The notes under the pieces are model-generated. The model was not told the origin of the DNA. It saw only the letters and a list, made by a program, of their open reading frames with translations, and ran no database searches. Source: Girardinichthys multiradiatus (lineage: Eukaryota; Chordata; Actinopteri; Cyprinodontiformes; Goodeidae). Taken from it: a stretch of DNA of 64,000 nucleotides. The position numbers and the translations under genes are program-made. This document shows, piece by piece, positions 59,884-64,000 of the stretch. The first letter of the stretch is position 1, and each line of letters opens with the position of its first letter. The stretch spans positions 3,945,001-4,009,000 of the forward strand of contig NC_061804.1 of NCBI RefSeq assembly GCF_021462225.1, written 5' to 3'.

Positions 59884-62800
59884 TCAAATTTTATTTATTA
59901 ATTTAGTGCTTTTGAAAAATCTAATTATAATTTGAATATGTTTGCTACCTAAACTTCTTTGCAAAGTATCTCTCAATATAAAATTTTCTTTAATACCTAC
60001 AAATTCTCTCCTTAAAATTGTTCTTTCTTGTTCATATTTCTGACACTTCAATATTACATGTTCTATTGTTTCCTCCTCTCCACAATGATCACATTTTCCT
60101 GTATTATGTTTCTTTATCTTGAACAATGTAGAATTAAGTCCTGTATGTCCTAGTCTTAATCTTGTAATTAATCTTTCCTCTTTTCTACTCCTTCTTCCTG
60201 TTCTTACTTCTCCTACTATCTTGTTGATTCTGTAAAACCATCTTCCTTTCTTTTCTTCATCCCACCTTTTTTGCCACTCTTTCCTGATTCTCTGTTTAAT
60301 TATATTTCTTGCCTCTGACCTACTAATATTTATTATAAAGCTAATGTTGTTTTGTGTTGCCTTCTTTGCCATCCTGTCTGCCATCTCATTCCCTCCAACT
60401 CCTACATGTGCCGGTACCCATAAAAACACTAATATTAATCCCATTCTTTGTATTCTAAATAAAGTATGTTTTATTTCCAACAAAATGTCTGGTCTACCCT
60501 CTGAATGATTATGTTTTAAACTTAATAATGCTGAACTTGAGTCTGAACAAATGATTGTTTTTAATGGTTTTATATCCTCCACCCACTGCACTGCTAACAA
60601 TATTGCTAATAATTCTCCTGAATATATCGATAATCCATCTGTAATTCTTTTTCCTACTTTTATTTTAAATTCTGGTATTACAAATGCTACTCCTATTTTT
60701 TCATCTGTTTTTGATGCGTCTGTGTAAATCTGGACATAATGATAGTAATTGTTTATATATTCTTGTATTATACTTGAATCTAATCTACATTTTGGATCCT
60801 TTTTCTTTTCCATCAATGCCATATCCACCACTGCTTCTGGTAACAGCCACGGTGGCACTACTGGCAAAGGCAACATTAAACTTATTTCTTTTTCATATAT
60901 TTGAAATTCTTCTGCTATACTATTGATAATCCAACCAAAACTCTTAACTTGTTTTTTTTCTTTTTCCCAGCATGGTTTTAAAATATCACGTGTGGGATTA
61001 TCCGGATTATTGCTTTGTAAGTTTATCCAGTAATTTATTGCTAACTGTTTCCTTCTTAAATCTAATGGCATCTCTCCCATCTCTACCTGAAGTGCTGCTA
61101 TTGGACTGGTTCTGATTGCTCCTGTACAAATTCTTAAAGCTTGATGTTGTATATTGTCTAATTTTATAAGATGAGTGTTTGCTGCTGATCCATAAATTAT
61201 ACTTCCATAATCAATATTTGATCTAATTAATCCTGTATAAATTCTTTTTAATGATGTTCGATCTGCTCCCCAATCAATACCAGCCATACATCTCATAATG
61301 TTTAATATTCTTTTGCATTTATCTATGATTTTTTCTATATGTACTTTCCATATAATTTTTTCATCAAACCATATACCTAAAAATTTTATATTTTTTACTT
61401 GTTCTAAAACTTGATTGTATAATTTTAGTTTGATATTTTCTCTTTTCCTTTTCTGTGTAAACACCATTAGTTTTGTTTTTTCCACTGAGAATTTAAATCC
61501 CCATTGATTTGCCCATTGTTCTATTCTAATAATCTCATCCTGTATTTTCTTTTCAATAAATTTGATATTACGATCCCTTTTCCATATAGCTCCATCATCT
61601 GCAAATAGTGAGCAACCGACTTCCTTACCAATATTTTTAAATACATCATTTATCATTATAGAAAACAATAACGGACTTATAATACTTCCTTGAGGAGTAC
61701 CATTATCTACTATATATCTTCCTGACAATTCTTGACCAATTCTTACTTGTATTGTTCTATTTGATAAAAAATCTTTAATCCAGTTAAACATTTTTCCAGT
61801 AATACCCATTTTATTTAATTTAATTAATAATCCTTCAACCCACATCATGTCATATGCTTTTTCTATATCAAAAAATACAGCTACTACATTTTCTTTGTTT
61901 ATTTGTGCTCTCCTAATTTCATATTCTAAACATAATGCAGAGTCATTTGTGCTTCTCCCTTTTCTAAACCCATTTTGATTTCTAGATATATATCCATTAA
62001 TATTTAAATAATATGTTAATCTATTATTAATCATTTTTTCCATTATTTTACAAATATTTGATGTTAATGCGATTGGTCTATAATTTTCTGGTTTTGTGTT
62101 ATCTTTTCCTGGTTTAACTATTGGAATAATTATTGCTTCCTTCCAGCTCTGTGGCAGCTCTCCCTCCTCCCAGACTTTATTGTATAATTCTAATATTTTG
62201 TCTTTTGCTTTGTCATTAAGATGTTCTATCATCGTATAGTAAATTTGATCTTTTCCAGGTGATGTATTTTTTGTTTTCCTGGTTACAAAGTTCAATTCTC
62301 CTTGTGTAAATGGTTCATTTATTAATTTATTTGTATCTACATTATTTTGCATTAATTCTTTATATTTCATCTTTGTGATTTCCCTACCTTTCTTTCCCTC
62401 TTCACTAATATTATTTGAACTATGAATTTTACTAAATGTTTTAGCTAATATTTCTGCTTTTTCTTTATCTTCCGTTATAGTTATATTATCTATTTTTAAT
62501 ATAGGATATCCATATTCTTTTCTAATACCCTTCATTCTTTTAATCGTTTTCCAAATTTGATCAATTTTTGTTTCTCTCCCTACGGTATTACAAAAGTTTC
62601 TCCAATATTCTCTTTTTGTATGTTTAATGATCTTTCTTACCTTTGCCTGCTTTCTTTTGTACTCAATTAAATTCTGATAAATTGGGTTACTTTTTAACAT
62701 TTTAAATGCTTTATTTCTTAATTTTATTACTTCACTACATTCTTTTGTCCACCATGGCACAATTTTTTTATCGTTCTTTCTTCCTCCTTTTTTTATTGAT

Positions 62801-63618
62801 TCTTCTGCAGCCTGTAATATTTTTTTACAGATATTTATATTTAAACTATTTATATCAATTGACTCATCTATTTCTTCCAATTTCTTTTGACTTAAATATT
62901 TAAATTTTTCCCAATCAGCCTTATTAAAGTTCCATCTTTTATATAATCCTGTATTCCTGTTATTTATTAATATTCCTGTTATGATTTTAATGGGGTAATG
63001 ATCACTGCCTACTGTTGTATCTTTGTCAATGTCCCACTCACAGTTATTGGCTAAACAATTTGATACTATTGTTAAATCAATCACAGATTCTGTACCTGTT
63101 TTTACATTAATTCTTGTTCCTTTTCCATCATTTATACATACCAAATTTTTTATTTCCATTATTTCTTCAATAACTTGTCCATTTTTATTATTACATTTTC
63201 CCCATAATGTGCTGTTAGCATTAAAATCTCCACACCAGATTACTTTTCCTTCTAAGTATCCCATTAATTCATCCATCAACTCAAATGATAATATTTTACA
63301 TGGATTATAAAAATTTATTATTTTACACTTTTCCTTTTTATTGTAAATTTCAACTACTATATATTCTAACTCTTTGCCTTTTCCTAATATCTGATATTGT
63401 ATCCCTTCTTTTATAAATATTCCACATCCTCCTCCACTTCCTTCTATTCTATCCCTTCTGATACTATTATACCCTTTAAACACAAAATCTAGGTTTGGTT
63501 TTAACCATGTCTCCTGTATACATATAATTTCTGGTTTTTCTTCAATTCCATCTATATACCCTTTAAATTCCTGTCCATTAGCGATTAAACTTCTTGCATT
63601 CCACTGTAATATTATCAT
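59884..63618 (-). CDS. LINE ORF2: endonuclease, reverse transcriptase, RNase H (1244 aa, intact)
   Basis: This protein nicks target DNA and copies the LINE RNA at the nick. Endonuclease (1-230): N7, E36 (QETWL), D131 and N133 (GDFNAN), S205-D206-H207. RT (about 430-760): NYRPIALTS, FDIEKAYD (D584), TPQGS 641-645, FADD 672-675. RNase H (about 962-1090): D967, E1002, D1026, and H1071/D1081 in PAHVG...NEMAD. C-terminal zinc motif C1176, C1179, H1187, C1192. RNase H plus endonuclease and a zinc-knuckle ORF1 fit the I group; Nimb-type is my best guess. No stop or frameshift is seen. The ATG at 63618 overlaps the ORF1 stop. Confidence 0.95.
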   Translation of the reverse strand: MIILQWNARSLIANGQEFKGYIDGIEEKPEIICIQETWLKPNLDFVFKGYNSIRRDRIEGSGGGCGIFIKEGIQYQILGKGKELEYIVVEIYNKKEKCKIINFYNPCKILSFELMDELMGYLEGKVIWCGDFNANSTLWGKCNNKNGQVIEEIMEIKNLVCINDGKGTRINVKTGTESVIDLTIVSNCLANNCEWDIDKDTTVGSDHYPIKIITGILINNRNTGLYKRWNFNKADWEKFKYLSQKKLEEIDESIDINSLNINICKKILQAAEESIKKGGRKNDKKIVPWWTKECSEVIKLRNKAFKMLKSNPIYQNLIEYKRKQAKVRKIIKHTKREYWRNFCNTVGRETKIDQIWKTIKRMKGIRKEYGYPILKIDNITITEDKEKAEILAKTFSKIHSSNNISEEGKKGREITKMKYKELMQNNVDTNKLINEPFTQGELNFVTRKTKNTSPGKDQIYYTMIEHLNDKAKDKILELYNKVWEEGELPQSWKEAIIIPIVKPGKDNTKPENYRPIALTSNICKIMEKMINNRLTYYLNINGYISRNQNGFRKGRSTNDSALCLEYEIRRAQINKENVVAVFFDIEKAYDMMWVEGLLIKLNKMGITGKMFNWIKDFLSNRTIQVRIGQELSGRYIVDNGTPQGSIISPLLFSIMINDVFKNIGKEVGCSLFADDGAIWKRDRNIKFIEKKIQDEIIRIEQWANQWGFKFSVEKTKLMVFTQKRKRENIKLKLYNQVLEQVKNIKFLGIWFDEKIIWKVHIEKIIDKCKRILNIMRCMAGIDWGADRTSLKRIYTGLIRSNIDYGSIIYGSAANTHLIKLDNIQHQALRICTGAIRTSPIAALQVEMGEMPLDLRRKQLAINYWINLQSNNPDNPTRDILKPCWEKEKKQVKSFGWIINSIAEEFQIYEKEISLMLPLPVVPPWLLPEAVVDMALMEKKKDPKCRLDSSIIQEYINNYYHYVQIYTDASKTDEKIGVAFVIPEFKIKVGKRITDGLSIYSGELLAILLAVQWVEDIKPLKTIICSDSSSALLSLKHNHSEGRPDILLEIKHTLFRIQRMGLILVFLWVPAHVGVGGNEMADRMAKKATQNNISFIINISRSEARNIIKQRIRKEWQKRWDEEKKGRWFYRINKIVGEVRTGRRSRKEERLITRLRLGHTGLNSTLFKIKKHNTGKCDHCGEEETIEHVILKCQKYEQERTILRREFVGIKENFILRDTLQRSLGSKHIQIIIRFFKSTKLINKI

Positions 63619-64000
63619 ATATTTCTATCAGCTGGGGTTCCTCCTTGCCTTCCATCTGTTTCCAACTTTTTATTAATGTTTTCCCAAGATCCTTCTTTAA
63701 ACCCTAAGAACTTTTCTGCTCCTCTGACTATTATTTTAATCTTTTCTGTTTTGTGTTTAGCCTGTTCAGTGCAGTTAATGACATAAGCTATGAATAATAT
63801 CAGTTTTTCCACAGACATTGTAACATTTTCCTCTGATTCTACTTTTCTTTGTTGATAATCTTGAATCCTAATTTGACCTTCATCCCTTGATCTTTCTTTC
63901 TGTACATTTTTGACTGCTTCGGCATAGCTTATGTTTTTAGTCATTTTAATTTGTTGGATTTCTTTTGCTTTCTTCCTTACCTCACATCCCCCGAATGTAA
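63615..64000 (-). CDS. LINE ORF1 C-terminus (partial at window edge)
   Basis: The frame is open from the window edge and ends in TGA at 63615-63617. The visible part starts just at the last zinc knuckle (FGGCEVRKKAKE) and continues with KNISYAEAVKNV and a C-terminal tail also found in copy B. The TGA and the ORF2 ATG share the bases ATGA. ORF1 of this group is a gag-like RNA-binding protein. The N-terminal two thirds lie outside the window. Confidence 0.88.
   Translation of the reverse strand, partial: TFGGCEVRKKAKEIQQIKMTKNISYAEAVKNVQKERSRDEGQIRIQDYQQRKVESEENVTMSVEKLILFIAYVINCTEQAKHKTEKIKIIVRGAEKFLGFKEGSWENINKKLETDGRQGGTPADRNI

Larger units (their letters stand above)
59756..64000 (-). mobile_element. 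LINE copy D: I/Nimb-type LINE, intact ORF2, cut by window end
   Basis: On the - strand it shows the end of ORF1, all of ORF2, and a 3' UTR with a sequence like that of copies A and C, ending in about six GAA repeats at 59756. It is at least 4.2 kb long and its 5' end lies outside the window. The coding capacity of everything visible is intact, unlike the copies in the Gypsy LTRs. The 3' flank here (GTGCGCAGG on the - strand) does not match the GACCTTTGCTGGA site. Confidence 0.95.

Overview
The window looks like teleost fish nuclear DNA. It carries two intron-bearing vertebrate genes. One is st6gal1, the beta-galactoside alpha-2,6-sialyltransferase, with seven coding exons from 10116 to 33750 on the + strand. 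The other is a beta-group connexin with its whole coding region in one exon, 55919-56770, + strand. Both sit in AT-rich DNA packed with fish-type mobile elements: Tc1-like transposons, tRNA-derived SINEs, an I/Nimb-type LINE, a sushi-type chromodomain Ty3/Gypsy element and an endogenous retrovirus.

Layout. 1-10100: non-coding DNA with two copies of one tRNA-derived SINE (2138-2494 +, 9140-9470 -), an unclassified 1.6-kb repeat (2647-4280), a broken Tc1-like remnant (4310-4990) and a hAT-like end (near 6860-7045). 10101-33750: st6gal1. Its 14.7-kb intron between coding exons 3 and 4 (12340-27029) holds a Gypsy element (12529-26831, 5-bp target duplication CTGTG). Each Gypsy LTR is split at the same place by LINE insertions: two in tandem in the 5' LTR (12652-13183 and 13197-18228) and one in the 3' LTR (22987-26523). 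The last st6gal1 intron holds another Tc1-like remnant. 33751-37171: st6gal1 3' flank with a further Tc1-like remnant. 37172-38655: a 5'-truncated LINE of a different clade (- strand). 42358-45408: an internally deleted Tc1-like element whose right end is interrupted by a second, inverted copy of the 1.6-2.0-kb repeat. 45594-52693: an endogenous retrovirus with ACCAA target duplications and a primer site matching tRNA-Tyr; gag and pol are broken and env is nearly gone. 52694-58063: connexin gene and flanks. 58066-59285: a Tc1-like 5' half abutting a 106-bp inverted-repeat element. 59756-64000: an I/Nimb LINE on the - strand with an intact 1244-aa ORF2, running off the window end.

The host genes are not an operon and are probably regulated independently. 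The most striking structure is the Gypsy/LINE nest. The Gypsy primer-binding site is complementary to a 10-nt stretch inside its own LTR, which implies self-priming of the Tf1/sushi kind and so places the RNA start at that stretch. Three separate LINE copies have inserted exactly there, each flanked by the same 13-bp duplication. Other items worth checking are the retroviral gag/pol boundary (UGA followed by CAAUUA, a known readthrough context), the ATGA stop/start overlap between the LINE ORFs, and the shared 3' tail of the SINE and the 37-kb LINE.

All calls come from reading the sequence and from remembered family features; no database search was run.
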